From Sipunculus nudus (taxonomy: Eukaryota > Annelida > Sipuncula > Golfingiida > Sipunculidae), in assembly GCA_026874595.1 (NCBI GenBank), contig CM049310.1:18020058-18084057 (forward strand): 64,000 bases of DNA, written 5' to 3'. Within the stretch, counting starts at the first letter, position 1; the number at the start of each line of letters is the position of its first letter. Positions 36,268 through 48,852 of this stretch are shown here, piece after piece. A model generated the notes under the pieces. That model did no database searches. It saw nothing but the letters and a program-made list of their open reading frames with translations, and was not told the DNA's origin. Made by a program: the position numbers and the translations under genes.

Positions 36268-37290
36268 AGCTCAGCTGACTAAAGTCAACTGAGGTATAGG
36301 AATGGCGCTCTCCGTCGTCTGTCCGGCCGTTCTTTAGCACGGCACAAATTTTATCCGCTTACCCTAGAAATGTCTAACTGATGATCAAGTTAAATAATGC
36401 TCTGAAAATCACTAAAGCAATTCCATGTTGCTTTTGGAGTCGTCAGAATATAGATGAAGGTCACAGGACCCACTTTTGGGTCAAAGGTCAAGATCACAAG
36501 GGCCAACTGTCAACAAATTTGTTTCTGGATGAGAACCGCAGTTTGGATTGAATTATTGGTTTCAAAGTTGACTAAAATATGGCCCACCACTAATGTAAGA
36601 AATCTATGATTTTAGGGTTTTTTTAAAGTTTGTTGGTGCTTATTAAGTCACACTTTCTACAAGTGGCTCAACACCAAGAGTGGAAGATTCTTTTCGATTT
36701 TAGATTCACATGGTCAAAGGTCACAAGACCTATCCGTTCATAACTTTTTTTACCTAAGTTTGGGTAGATAGATTGGCAACAAAGATTGACAGAATGATCC
36801 ACATTCTTAAAAAAGATTGTGGATGCATTGTGAACAAATATTTTATCACCCTTAACCATATTGATCATATTGATTTTGAATCGTATTAATTTTGACATTG
36901 AAAGATCAAAGGTCAAGCTTACAGGACCATGCTGCTGATTTATATGCTGTGTTCAGTTGTTTAATTACTTATTTGATTCAGTTCCCTCTGTCCATGTAAT
37001 AAGGTCCTTTATTATAATTGTTCAGGCTTACTCAGCTCGCATTGTACGTCTATTGGCCATTTGCGGGGCCTGTCCTCACCTGTCAGTGTTCTAGTTATAT
37101 GAAGAATGGGTAGATGGATTGTTATGAAAAACAAAATGATGAAAATAAAAAACATGTTCAAGGATAGTAAAATGTTTAGGTCACAAGGTCAATGGTCAAG
37201 GTCACAAGACACATTTTGAAAAAAAATCATCAAAATATCCCTACAGACAAATTCAGCTGAGCGTCGTAACCCATGGGTCCCTAGTTTATA
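36268..37290 (-). mobile_element. Hairpin-ended repeat element, copy B
   Basis: The imperfect hairpin agctcagctgac-taaa-gtcaactgagg (36268-36295) and the following ccgtcgtctgtccggccgtt match the end of copies A and C. The body is rich in repeated caaaggtcaaggtcacaagac motifs on both strands. The other end is not clear, about 37.28 kb (agctgagcgtcgtaacccatgggtccc). Confidence 0.5.
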
Positions 37291-37458
37291 TGTTGAAAGA
37301 TATCACCCAATGTTTTTTCTTTTCCTTTTTCAACAAATGTCCACCTATTTGGGGGAAGTATTTTTAAAATTGGGAAAGTCCTTTTGGCAAATGCATGCTG
37401 CAAGGAAAACCTCATAGATAGACCTGATTAATAACAAGTAAAGTAAACGCCTATATAT

Positions 37459-37460
37459 AA

Positions 37461-37514
<54 letters not shown>
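37459..37514. repeat. (AT)n then (GA)n microsatellite
   Basis: A short AT dinucleotide run followed by about 38 bases of GA dinucleotide. Confidence 0.95.
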
Positions 37515-37516
<2 letters not shown>

Positions 37517-39777
37517 AGGTCTATGTAATTTGCTTCAACAAGTTGTCGGTGCAGCAGGGTTAGAATTCATTCGGCCATTTTGTTTACAAAAGCCTTTCAC
37601 CGCCTGACAAACAGTAGGCCCTCAAGAGCAATAGTTGATGAATAGAAAAATTAATTATACTCTCAAACGGATAATGTTTGGAAATACTACTGTCTCTTTT
37701 TACATAAACAACGGTAAATTTCCTGTTTTGTATATAGGGAATCCAGACGAAAGCTTCTTTTGCAACGCGGAGTCGAGGGGCGGGGAGGTAAATTAGTCAC
37801 CCAACTTTTTCTAAATGTTGCACCGCTGACACACACATGCTGGTAATAAAAAATGTTAAATGTATCAACAAATATTAAAAAAATGTTAAAATCCCTACAA
37901 TCTGTGACATGGCTTGATCCATAGTGTCGAGGGACAACGTAAACCAAGTCATTTTAGCTGCATTTGTTATATTCCCAAGACACGTCTTGAAAGCAGATAA
38001 ATGTGGAGTCTGCTCACAGAAAAAGCAATTTTTTGCTTGCCGGAAAATTTCGTTATCGGAAAACATATTGGTCAGCTGCGTATGTCTGTTTGTTTGTGTG
38101 TGTGTGTGTGTGTGTGTTTGTCACGATTCTACAAGACACAATTTTGCAGTAATTGCTTTAAACTTGCACAGCTAGTAGACATTTAAAAGTACTGGAACCA
38201 TATCAGTGTTGGTCAATTCGGGTCAATTTAAAGTCATCAACAAACTTTTTTTTTTCATTTTCACCATATATCTGTCAATATTAGGCGTATATTCACAAAC
38301 TTAGGCTCAATTTCCTCTTCTGAGCCTTCTCTATATCCTGGACTGATCATGTGTAAAATAGTCATTATGTCTGTCTGTTTGCCAGTTGTCGTCAATTTCG
38401 CCTGCCTCCTGGTTATTGCGTCTTATAGCATACTTCAGGCCACATTTTTCATTTTGAAACTGGTACATCTTCTGTCTTACACTAATATCTCGAAAGAGAT
38501 TTTTCATTTTCCGGATATTGTCGCTAGGGGGCGCTAAATATCGTTTTTTCCCCATATCTCCAAAACTATTAACCTTAATTACATAAACTATAGCTTATTA
38601 TCTACCTCTGAGTCTTCTCCATAAACTGATTAAGTCATCTGGGCCCAGTTTCATTAAACTAACTTATTCATGTTGTTCTGCATTTTTATTTAAGTCACTT
38701 TTGTCGACCTTTAAGTCAGTTTCATAAAAAAAAAATAACGTTAGTGACTTAAGTCATCTGGCGGGTTGAAATGCTAAGCCTGCACCCAGGAGGCGTAACT
38801 CTATGTTTTATGGGTTTATAACACACTATATTACTCTGTACTGAAGGAGTATAAAGGAATCCATACGATAAGAATGGTATGTTATTATTAAGCCTTCTTG
38901 ATTTCAGGTCTTATATGCAAGGGGTTCAGTATATACGTATTAAGCCAGAAGTCATCACCTGTCATAAGAACGAATCTCTGAGGTTCTATATATAACGGGA
39001 TTTGACTATTATGCCATTGCGGCAGCGCGCGGAGTTCGTTTCGATGACCTTCAACTCCGAAGTCCAACGCCCCTAAGCGACTTCTTACCCTAACTCTTTA
39101 CTTTTTGGTTTCAAATCCAAATATAATTTTATGACATATTTTTGTTATTTCTATCGGTGATACAACATTATATTACCCACTGCTTGAAAAAAAGCGGGGA
39201 AACAATCCTCAATACTAATGCACCCATGAGAAGCATGACTCTCCAGATGAGAGGTCGATCGCAGTGAACTTCACATGGAAAATCTTACATGCTAACGCTG
39301 TCATCGGTTAAGCTCACCTGACACATATACTTTGGGATCAAACTATAAGAAATATACGTTTTGGAGAAGATCTTAAAAGCACTCAAAGAAAACATGACAA
39401 AGCGCTCAACGCCACTTCAAATGAAAAGATAATGGCTAATTAGTCAGCAAAGTAAATCTACTGAAGGACCCACTTAAATACTAGTAGGTCGGTCTCAACA
39501 TGACCCTTACCAATGAGTGCGTCATGATAACACGAGACTTGAGCAAATGTTTCCGGGATGGAAAGAAACCTGTTTAATTTGATTTCGATACCTTTTTTTC
39601 TTTTTCATATTTGAGTCCAAGGGCACCGCGACCATTAAAAGATATTTGCACACTCCTCTACGGGCGCGTTTTTAAATAACAGTTCCGGTTTAATAAGTGT
39701 ATAAAGTTGTGTCATTCTGTGGAATTTTTTATTAGATTTTTGCCAACATACTTTTTCATAACTTTGAATCACAGCAT
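37515..39777. other. Intron, no gene seen
   Basis: A (GT)n run lies at 38095-38118. A degraded repeat with a gggcccagtttcattaaac...aagtcacttt...gtgacttaagtcatctgg fold-back lies at 38640-38765. No exon is visible. Confidence 0.45.
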
Positions 39778-39890
39778 AACTAAAAATCGATGTTTGGATT
39801 TTTTCTTCTGCCATCTTGGATAAAAGGTGGTCATATTAAAACCAGGGTTATATATCACTCAAAAACCGTTATTTTTGACAGGGGTAAGGC
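39778..39890 (+). repeat. Left arm of a long-range inverted repeat
   Basis: It matches the reverse complement of 48739-48852 over about 113 bases (taaaaatcgatgtttg...ttttttcttc...gccatcttgga... to gttatttttgacaggggtaaggc). The similarity continues in weaker form to about 40110. The arms lie 9 kb apart and enclose the MITE dimer and the LINE. Confidence 0.85.
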
Positions 39891-40665
39891 TTGTTGAATA
39901 AAGAAAGTATTTGGTACAAAATATCCAAACCTGATAAAATATAACGTATATGTATATAAAATCTTGTATATTTTAATAGATAAAATGAAGTTAAATAATG
40001 CAGATTAGACAAATTATTTACGTTAAAATATTGGTCTTTTCATAAGAACATCATAACGTAAATAGTTGCCTAATGATTCACTTATTAGTGATAATATGTG
40101 CACTTAAAAATCATGAAAATGTGATAAAGGGTTTTCAATGTTAAACCTCTTTGACATATTTGTGTCATTTATTAACTATATTTCATTCATATGAAAATTT
40201 GCATGCATAATTCAAATAGGAAGAGCGATACTGATCTAATTGTTTTAAATTGAATGTAACATATATCAATGGATTACATATCTGCAAAGTAATGGCTCCT
40301 TCACACCGATTGGCGACCTTTATGCCTCCCGTTTGAGACAATAAAATTTACCTGGTCGTTGTTGGAAGCTCAAATAAGGCAGAATAGTTGCCTAGGCCTT
40401 TTAAAGGTGGTACACAGGACTTTCAGACTTCGCCATGGACGCCATGGTCGCAGTGAATTTTTTAACATTTTCAAAACAGTCGCACAAAGATCGCCGAGGA
40501 GGTGGGTTGCTCAAAGGTGGCTCAAAGGAGGCAAAAGAAAGGCACAAGCATTGCCGTGGTTGCAGAAATGAGGCACAGTAGTCGTGTTGGTTGCACAGTG
40601 GAAGCAGAGCGGAGGCAGGCATGAAAATGGCCTGAATTTGCATTTTGGTAGGTTCAAGGGAGGCA

Positions 40666-40677
40666 CAAGTATCCCTG
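40666..40677 (+). repeat. LINE target-site duplication, left copy
   Basis: CAAGTATCCCTG; the same 12 bases lie at 45555-45566. The uninterrupted MITE copy has the corresponding CAAGTATCGCTG at about 46050, which confirms that this was the target. Confidence 0.9.
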
Positions 40678-41034
40678 TGTATCTTTTTTGTGCCGATAGA
40701 TGGCGTTCGGATAGGAACAGGCTTGACGAGCTCCTCATAAAATTTGCAATTCACAAACGCCAGCATGGTTTGCACAGACTAAAACATGGACACCAGTTGG
40801 ATTACTGTTATATCTGCTCATCTCCATACAAGGCTGATGCCCTCTCTTGGGTTTTGTGAGAAAACCTTAATTTATTACATACATAATGGAACTCTATTCA
40901 TAGAATCCTCTTTCCCGCCTATATCCAACTGTGACATAACACCTGGAGAGCGCCCCATTGAACCAGCTGGAACATTTCACCTGGTCACGCGTCTTCAGGT
41001 ATAGAGTATTCACTACCATTCGGGCAGTATAAAC

Positions 41035-41853
41035 ATGTCAGATTCTGAAATAAACACGGACCTCCCTCCAGATCTTACTGATAGACAAATACTTGTGATG
41101 ATCTGGGGAAAAGTGTCCACAATTGACGAACTGAAAACTCAGGTGACTAACATATCAGTTCGTTTGGCATCAGTTGAAAGGAAATTAAACAGTGTTGACA
41201 ATAGAATTATAGACCTTGAAAATGGTGTTTCACATATGGAAACCGAACTTGAGGAACAAAAAGAAAAAGATAATGATTCCGTCAAACGCTCTGATTTTCA
41301 CGAACTGAGGAAAGAAATTGTTGACTTAAGTAATCGAAGCAGGAGAAACAATGTCATTATTCACAACGTTCCTGAACGTGAGGAAGGCGATGATTGTTTA
41401 TCTTATGTACAGGCTCTTTTCTCCGATGACTTAGATCTTGGTAGCAACATAGAGGTAGAAGCCGCGCATCGCTCGGCCGTTTACTCCGGTTCGACCGGGG
41501 CAAGTGGAACGCCTCGAGCCATCCACGCCAGGCTGCTCCGTCGGAATGACCGTGACCACATATTAAGAGAAGCTCCCCGCAAACTGAAAGATCATCGCGT
41601 CAACGGAAACAGTATCTTCATCTTAGATGATGTCCACCCTTAAACCCACAGGGAACACCAGCGTCTTGTTAAAACAATGAAGGAAATGCGACAGAAGGGA
41701 TGGTTTGCCTTCATACCATGGTCCGTGCCACGAGTCATCAAATACAAGGAAGGACCTAAAGATACTAGTACCTCATTAAAGACATATATGATCAAGTTAC
41801 CACTGGTCAGCAGTTTGACGGATATCTGTGTTAATACAGAGTTGATTGCATAA
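41035..41853 (+). pseudogene. LINE ORF1 protein, broken by one stop codon
   Basis: The frame opens at ATG 41035. Residues about 35-95 form a coiled coil (heptad leucine/isoleucine, charged), followed by an RRM-like part beginning RRNNVIIHNVPE, then a C-terminal domain with RAIHARLLRRNDRDHIL and KLKDHRV. This is the trimeric RNA-binding ORF1p layout of L1-like ORF1 proteins. A TAA at 41641-41643 interrupts the frame right after ILDDVHP. The reading frame continues past it with THREHQRLVKTMKEMRQKGW to a TAA at 41851-41853. A single substitution explains the break. Confidence 0.85.
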
Positions 41854-41932
41854 TTAAGACACTATCTTTCTCTTTAAATTCTTTAAACAGCACCGTCTTT
41901 TATGCCGAATTCATGTTCCAGTCATACTGCAC

Positions 41933-42212
41933 ATGCATGCAACAGGTGTTACTTGCCCAGTTACATTGCAACAGGTGTTACTTTTTACGTTTCGTTACAT
42001 CAAGTGTTACTTTATCAGATTCATTGCAAAAGGTGTTAATATTCCGCAGTCATTACAATTGATGTTACTCTTCTAGATTCATTACGTCAGGTATTATATT
42101 CCGGATTTATTACACCAGGTACTACTATTCCAGATGCTTTATAACATGTGTTACTTTCAGACTCATCACAACAAGTGTTGTTATTCCAGATTCATCACAT
42201 CTAATTTTTCAA
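41933..42212 (+). repeat. About 30-bp minisatellite in the LINE inter-ORF region
   Basis: A degenerate unit of about 30 bases, near cagattcattgcaacaggtgttacttttc, occurs about nine times (caacaggtgttac, catcaagtgttac, caaaaggtgttaa, cgtcaggtattat and so on). It lies between ORF1 and ORF2 and has no coding role. Confidence 0.85.
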
Positions 42213-42482
42213 CTTTCCTTCTAGCCTAAAACCGTTGAATTGATTTTGATATGTTTTATTGTTAGATAGTTTAAGTTGCCTAAATGAAAGCGTGTAACCA
42301 GTTACTTATTTACAATCCCAAAGAGGTTTCGTCATATCGGTTATGAGGATCCTACGGTTCCTTCCTACCCTATACTTCTATGCTCTTATTGTTTTATATT
42401 GTTTGTTCTATCGTTTTTGCCATGATATTACATCCACTCTCCAACTAATTTTGCTCTCAGAACCTCTGTACACACAACATTC

Positions 42483-45407
42483 TTGGAAAACAATCTCATT
42501 ACATCATCTGTCGTGAGTGCCACTGTGAGAAACCTTACTGCCTGTCTTATAAATATTAGGAGCCTCACCCAAAATAAGATTGAACTTCTAGAAAAAGATA
42601 TTGTCCCATATTTTGATCTTATATGTATCACGGAAAATTACTTAAATATAAACACAAATCATCAGCTTGATCTAACAGGCTTTCAACCAACTTTTCGACG
42701 TGACCGCGGAATTGGTTTAGGGGGAGGAGTAGCAGTTTATGCGAAACATCACCTCCCTGTTAGACGACGTTATGAATTTGAAAATAATATTATCGAAATC
42801 TTGTGGTTGGAGCTTAAAATTAAATCTAGATCCTACCTACTCGGTACCTGTTACCGGCCACCTAATTCCCATGCTTCATTCTGGTTATATATACAGGAAT
42901 ATTTAGACGAGATATGCTCTAAAGGGTTTAATAACATTATATTGGTGGGCGATTTAAATGCTGACCCTGCAACGTATAATGGTACTAAACTAGATTCCTT
43001 CTGCAAATCGAACAACTTTACCATTCATGTCACTAACCCCACCCGCATCACTGAGAACAGTGCTACCATTTTAGATCAAATTTTAACAACTGACCCAGGA
43101 CTTATCAACTGTATCCAGGTCCTTCCACCCTTAGGTAATGTTGATCATTGCACCGTGTCTGCAGAAATACATATAAACATACCTAACATTACTGTGTATA
43201 AAAGACACATATGGTTATACTCACAGGCCGACTTTGATAAATACCGCCAAATGTTATCTCAAGCTGACTGGAATAGCTGTTATGAAACAGACGGGGTCGA
43301 TCAGATGTGCCTCCGATTTACCCATATGATACTCAATATAGCCAGACAGTGCATACCAAATAAGGTAGTCACCGTGAGGCCAAAAGATAAACCATGGTAC
43401 AATAATAATCTCAGAGCTTTCAAACGTCGCAAAGACAGGTTCCATAATATCGCAAAGAAACGCAATCGCCCACAAGATTGAGCAAAATTTCGAGCGGCTC
43501 GGAACTTGTATATTCATAGCTGTAGCAAAGCTAAACTAGATTTTTCAACAGAATTAATGTCAACTATAGACCACACTCGTGTTTAGCATCCTAACCACTA
43601 TTGAAAGACTATAAAACATATATTAAAAATGGACATGGGTGAATCCATTACATCAATTGTAATAGATGATGATATCATTTCCTCAAACACTGATAAAACC
43701 GAAGCTTTTAACAATTTCTTTCTCTCCCAGTCATTTGTAGATGATACCAACGCATCTCTCCCTTTTATTCACCAACAATCATCGTCTTTGTCATTAGATA
43801 ACCTTCAGGCCAGTGAAAAAGATGTACTCGATGCTCTTTCTAAAATAAATATCACAAAGTCCAACGGACCTGACGGTGTGAATCCACGTCTCCTAAAAGA
43901 AGGAGCAACTGAGTTGACAAAACCCTTGTGTCACTTATTGAACACCTCTTTGAACGAATGTTATGTCCCACTTTTGTGGAAAAAAGCCCATGTTATCCCT
44001 ATACATAAAAAGGGAGACAAACAGTTATTAAATAATTACAGACCAATTTCCTTGATTAGCTGCATAGCTAAAGTTATTGAAAAAGTCGTGTTTAAACATC
44101 TTTACAATTATCTCACTACAACAAAATTTTTTTAGTAAATTTCAATCCGGGTTCCTGCCAAGTGACTCCACAGTCAACCAGCTTCTTTATATGTATCACA
44201 TATTCTCCGAAGCCTTGGATAGAAAGAAGTCGGTCAAAATAGTATTTTTGGACATAAGCAGAGCTTTTGACAAGGTCTGGCACAGAGGTATTTTATATAA
44301 ATTACAAAATACAGGAATCCAAGGATCATGGTAGCTATGTCTTTGTCGCGTTCATATTGCCCCAGCATGTTATCTCCCAACATTGTTATGTCTGACAGAG
44401 TCATCCAGATTACACCGCAACACAAACATTTGGGGGTTTCAATTTCTTGTGACCTTAATTGGTCTAATCATGTTAACGATGTTTGTAAAAAGGCTCTTGT
44501 CAAAATAAATTTGATGAAAGCTGTTAAGTACAGACTAAATCGTAAATCCTTGGAGATCATGTATTTCACCTTTGTTCGTCCAGTTTTAGAATACGGCGAC
44601 ATAATTTGGGATAATTGTAATTATGCTGATTCTAGTAAGATAGAGTCTGTTCAAGCAGAAGCAGCCCGGATCGTAACTGGAGCTATCAAGACATGCACAT
44701 ATGAAGCACTTCTTTCAGAATTGAATTGGGAAAGGTTGTCCTCACGCCGCAAACGCCGTAAACTAGAAACGTTTTAAAAAATAGTAAATGGTATAGCCCC
44801 GCAACATTTGTTAAGTTTACTTCCGACTACCGTTCGTGAACGATCTGAAAGATATCCACTACGGAATCAGGCTGATATTGATTTATTTCGTTGTCGAACT
44901 GAACTGTTTTATAACTCATTCTTCCCCTCTACAGTACGTCTATGGAATGAATTAGATGATGACGTGAAACAAGTGTCATCATTTGGTGAATTCAGAAACA
45001 AATTAACTACCCGGACCATTAGTGGTAAAACCTGTAATCCGTTGTTTTATTTAGGCGATCGAACAAGTAATATAGTACATGTCAGGTTACGTTTGGGCTG
45101 CAGTTGTTTGAAGTATGACTTATTTAAAATTGGTTTGGTCACAGATGCCAAATGTTCGTGTGGCCACTCATGCGAGGACCTTAATCATTATTTTTTGGCA
45201 TGTCCGTTGTATACTTTACAAAGACATATTCTCTTCTGTTCACTTCAGCCAATTCTTCAACCAAGTGATATCAATGTTCATATCTTGTTATATGGATCAG
45301 ACAAGTCCTCTCATGCTGACAATGTTTACCTTTATATTTGTGTTCAGAGATATATAAATGACACCTCACGATTTCCGCAATATTCATATAGACTGAATGC
45401 AGTATGA
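42483..45407 (+). pseudogene. LINE ORF2: endonuclease-reverse transcriptase, inactivated
   Basis: Endonuclease (42483-43481): INIRSL, ICITENYL, FRRDRGIGLGGGVAVY, LGTCYRPPNS, ILVGDLNADP and VDHCTVS correspond to the APE-type motifs. A TGA at 43479-43481 replaces an expected W codon; further stops follow in the linker. RT (43629-44334): NITKSNGPDGVNPRLLK, IPIHKKGDK, NNYRPISLISC, FQSGFLPSDST and the first catalytic aspartate in FLDISRAFDKVWH. One extra T at about 44129-44135 shifts the frame. After GIQGSW the sequence jumps to the thumb region (HKHLGVSI), so the segment with the YxDD catalytic motif (roughly 100 codons) is missing. TAA at 44775-44777 breaks the next part. The C-terminus has CSCGHSCEDLNHYFLACP, a CCHC-type zinc finger. 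Confidence 0.88.
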
Positions 45408-45554
45408 GCTATGTATTAGTTATTGAGTTCGTATTGTATCATGGCTGTTTTGTCTTGCATATATAATCGCACATGTTGTAAGATCTAGCGAGAGGCATTG
45501 ATATAGCACTTTTGCTGTTTGCCAATCGTTTACTTGTAATAAATATGTTAAAAC

Positions 45555-45566
45555 CAAGTATCCCTG
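45555..45566 (+). repeat. LINE target-site duplication, right copy
   Basis: CAAGTATCCCTG, identical to 40666-40677. Confidence 0.9.
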
Positions 45567-45678
45567 AAACAGTTACACAGAAACAGGATTTTACTGGATT
45601 TAGGCGACCATTGGGCGTCCAGGCCATTTTTCTTGTTGCTCAAAGGTGGCTAAAAGGTCGCAGCCCTGTGCAGACCCT

Positions 45679-46191
45679 AAAGGGGCCTTTACACAGAATA
45701 GCGACCTTTCTGCCTTCCGTGTGCGACCACAAAATTTGCCAGGTCGTCGTCGGAGGCTCAAAGAAGGCAGAATGGCTGCCTAGGTCGTTCAAAGGTGGTA
45801 CACAGGAGTTTCAGGTATCGCCATGGACGCCATGGTCGCCGTGAGGTTTTGAACATGTTCAAAACAATCGCACAAAGGTCGCCAAGGTAGTGGGTTGCTC
45901 GAAGGTGGCTCAAAGGAGGCAAAAGGGAGGCAAAAGCATTGCCGTAGTTGTAGAATGGGGGCACAGTGGTCGCGCTGGTGGCACAGGGGAAGCAGAGGGA
46001 AGGCAGGAAAGAAAATGCCCTAATGCTGTATTTTGGGAGTTTCAAGGGAGGCACAAGTATCGCTGAAAGGGTTATGTAGCAATTACACAGAATCAGGATT
46101 TACTGGGGTTAGGTGACCATTGAGCGTTCTGGTCATTTTTTGGTCGCTCAAAGGTGGCATAAAGATGGCAGCCCTGTGTAAAGGGGCCTTT
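45679..46191 (+). mobile_element. MITE-like element 2, uninterrupted
   Basis: A 513-bp copy that begins AAAGGGGCCTTTACACAG and ends CTGTGTAAAGGGGCCTTT. The ends are imperfect inverted repeats (ACACAG/CTGTGT). It shares its first 12 bases with the end of element 1, so the two form a tandem dimer. It contains many gctcaaaggtggc and gaggcaaaagggaggc motifs. No coding capacity; the superfamily cannot be told. Confidence 0.75.
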
Positions 46192-46404
46192 ATTAGGTAA
46201 TTGGTTTTTCCCTCTAGTTGTCCAGTGAATGAACATTAAGCTAATTTGCATATGTAATCAGCAAATGAGATGAAATATAGTGGTCTTTACATAAGAACTT
46301 CATAAATTAACACCTGCTTATTATTTCACCTATTCGCCGTAATAAGTGTTGTTTTTATGTTTAAAACATATTTACACATTCCGGTTATTTATTAACTAAT
46401 TTGC

Positions 46405-46409
<5 letters not shown>

Positions 46410-46474
<65 letters not shown>
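46410..46474. repeat. (AT)n microsatellite
   Basis: About 65 bases of AT dinucleotide. Confidence 0.95.
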
Positions 46475-46476
<2 letters not shown>

Positions 46477-48738
46477 TATTTGAATCGCGAAACTGATTGG
46501 AAAATTAAAAAGAAAAAAAAAAGAAAAATTAACATGATGCACCAATTTAAGGGAATATTTCACTCATGCATTACAGTATTTATTAGTATGGAACAGAGAA
46601 TGCCAACTCATGTTCGTGTAATGTTGGGCTGAAATTGAATCAAGGGCGTATCAAAGGGGGCGGGGGGTGGGGCGCAGGGTGCCCCGAAGTTCTCTTAATA
46701 TAATGATGATTAGGTTTTAAAAAACACAAAATAAGAAATTCCTGTTACGGGTATCCGCAAATTTAGGACTTATTTTAATAGAAAGCATTACACCTGCAGT
46801 AATTAATGTATTGTTTATTGATAATTCTGCATTTCATAAGGTCTGATCCTGTAAATATGTTTTTTTTTATTCTTGTACAACTGATATTTCAACTGGAATT
46901 AAACATGTGAGATGTTCAAAGAATGTGGCCAAAGAATGATAAAAATGTGAACAATCTAAGCAAGAACAGCAATAGAACTCCATGCAGTAACGGTTGCTGG
47001 ATATTGGTCACTCTTTGAGCGTACAAATACAAATAAAAAGGACAGTGTTTGAGAAAGCGTCTTTGACGAAGATGATAACTGGTTAATGCAATTGACGTTT
47101 TATGAATTTCCGACACTTGAAGATATTTAGAAATATAAGGGTTTAAGTGTATTAGTATAAAAGACTACCATATGCTTCTGTTAGAGTCTATTAATTGTGA
47201 CAGGCCAAAAGATATGCCCTGAAATTATACCTAATCCGACGTCACATGTTATAGAAATATAAACATTCAGTTTACAGAGTGTTGTACACATTGTAACAAA
47301 TGCATTCAATGTTAACTTACTTATAATCATACTTGAATTTCAACATACTATATACACGTGTGCATATTATGTCATCATATAAAAGTCCATTCGTTACGTT
47401 TATATCAGAACATGATAAAGCCTAGAAGCAGTTATATAATGACCCTCTCTCTCTCTATAACCCAGGGCCGCTTGCATTCACTATTTACGGTCCCCAAATT
47501 TTGTACTGTTCAATAACAGGTGTCTAGCCCCTTGCGATGAAATAAAATATTACATATCATTTAATTTTATCAGTATAATAACAAATTTATTATAATTTGA
47601 TTTAACGTAACTTTTCATAGTGAAGGCCGTTTGACCACCTGCTGTCCGCCTGTATTTTTGTTGATGATTTTCTTAAAGGTTTATATTTTCAATAATTTCC
47701 AAAAACAACATATGAAAGTAACAACCTAATATGGTAATTTAGAATTTTACAATAATTCTGCCGTTATGTTTCACAACATTTTAGTCTCTACACCATGATC
47801 TGGCAGATATGATGTGTTCCTCCATAAGTAGCTATCTTTGTTTTAGCTGGTTATATTTTTTTGAGTATTTACATGAGTTCATCCAATCAGCAGCTCTCAG
47901 TTGAGGCTGTTTTTTGCATGTGTACCGATGACCTTGACCGCCATAAAAGGGTCTGATATGTTGTGAAATGTAGACTGATTTCTCATATTTTTAAATAATT
48001 CTGTTTCTTAAATAAGGTGTAAGGTAGGTATTTATTTACCTTGTTGAAAATAAGGCCTCTAATCCTCTACTCTCCACTATAATTGTTTCCCTTGAAATGT
48101 AACTAATAAATTTTTTTTCATAGGAAAAAACAGGTGGACATGAGGGGATGAAACGGACTATAGTAATGTATAAATTATTGCATAATGTTATCACTACATG
48201 TATCAGTCTGTATCAAATTAAATGTTCAAATGATGAAGCGTATTGCGTGAATATTACTAAGGGATAGAGAAGTGTACTTCATGACTTATGGATAGCTGCA
48301 GACTTGGACAAAATTGACATGTACTTGACCATTTATCCAGACACACATATTACCCCTAATAAGTGAATTATTAAGCAACTTTTTCGGTCATGATGTTCCA
48401 ATAAAAGGACGCTACTTTAGTCCCGATAATTTTTTATTTGCATTATTAAGCTGCATTTTATAAATCAAAATATAAAGAGAATTTTTATGGACATACGTTA
48501 TATCATATCAAGTTTAATTTTTTTGCATCCGAAATACTCTTTCTTTAATAACCCAATTAATCCATAAATTTATTTATTATATAATAAAGTCAAACAATTC
48601 ATTAAAATATGCAAAATATATGCAAATTATCCAATAGAATATGTACAGTTCATCATTTTGGCAGCAGAAATTAATTCTATAGGAAAGGTTTCCCTAGAAT
48701 CAACCAAGACAAATTTGGAGAATTATCAAATTGTTTAT
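46475..48738. other. Interior of the 9-kb inverted-repeat region, no gene seen
   Basis: Bases 48300-48700 are the weaker continuation of the right inverted arm. Otherwise AT-rich, with a short CT run at about 47446. No coding sequence is recognised. Confidence 0.45.
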
Positions 48739-48852
48739 GCCTTACCCCTGTCAAAAATAACGATGTTTGAATGATATATAACCCTGGTTTTAATATGGCC
48801 GCCATTCGTCCAAGATGGCGGAAGAAAAAATGCAAACATCGATTTTTAGTTA
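48739..48852 (-). repeat. Right arm of the long-range inverted repeat
   Basis: Reverse complement of 39778-39890, about 90 per cent identical by eye. Confidence 0.85.

Larger units (their letters stand above)
40678..45554 (+). mobile_element. Non-LTR retrotransposon (LINE), full length but dead
   Basis: A 4.88-kb LINE bounded by a 12-bp target-site duplication. It has a 5' UTR of about 357 bp, ORF1, an inter-ORF region with a minisatellite, ORF2 (endonuclease, RT, C-terminal zinc-knuckle) and a short 3' UTR ending ...aataaatatgttaaaac. The ORF2 style (APE endonuclease with FRRDRG..GGGVAVY, RT with NYRPISL) puts it in the CR1/Jockey/L2-like group; a finer class needs alignment. ORF1 has one nonsense codon. 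ORF2 has several, a frameshift and an RT deletion. It lies in sense to the plus strand, antisense to the host gene. Confidence 0.9.
40291..45690 (+). mobile_element. MITE-like element 1, interrupted by the LINE
   Basis: It consists of 40291-40677 plus 45567-45690 (511 bp without the LINE and its duplicated target). It aligns along its whole length with the second copy at 45679-46191. The right end is CTAAAGGGGCCTTT. It encodes nothing; its open frames are not conserved between the copies. The class is unknown. Confidence 0.75.

Noticed and set aside
40401-40775. Minus-strand open frames of 75-124 codons across the MITE-like element
   Set aside because: One runs into the LINE, and the corresponding frame in the second MITE copy differs; they are chance frames in GC-richer repeat DNA.
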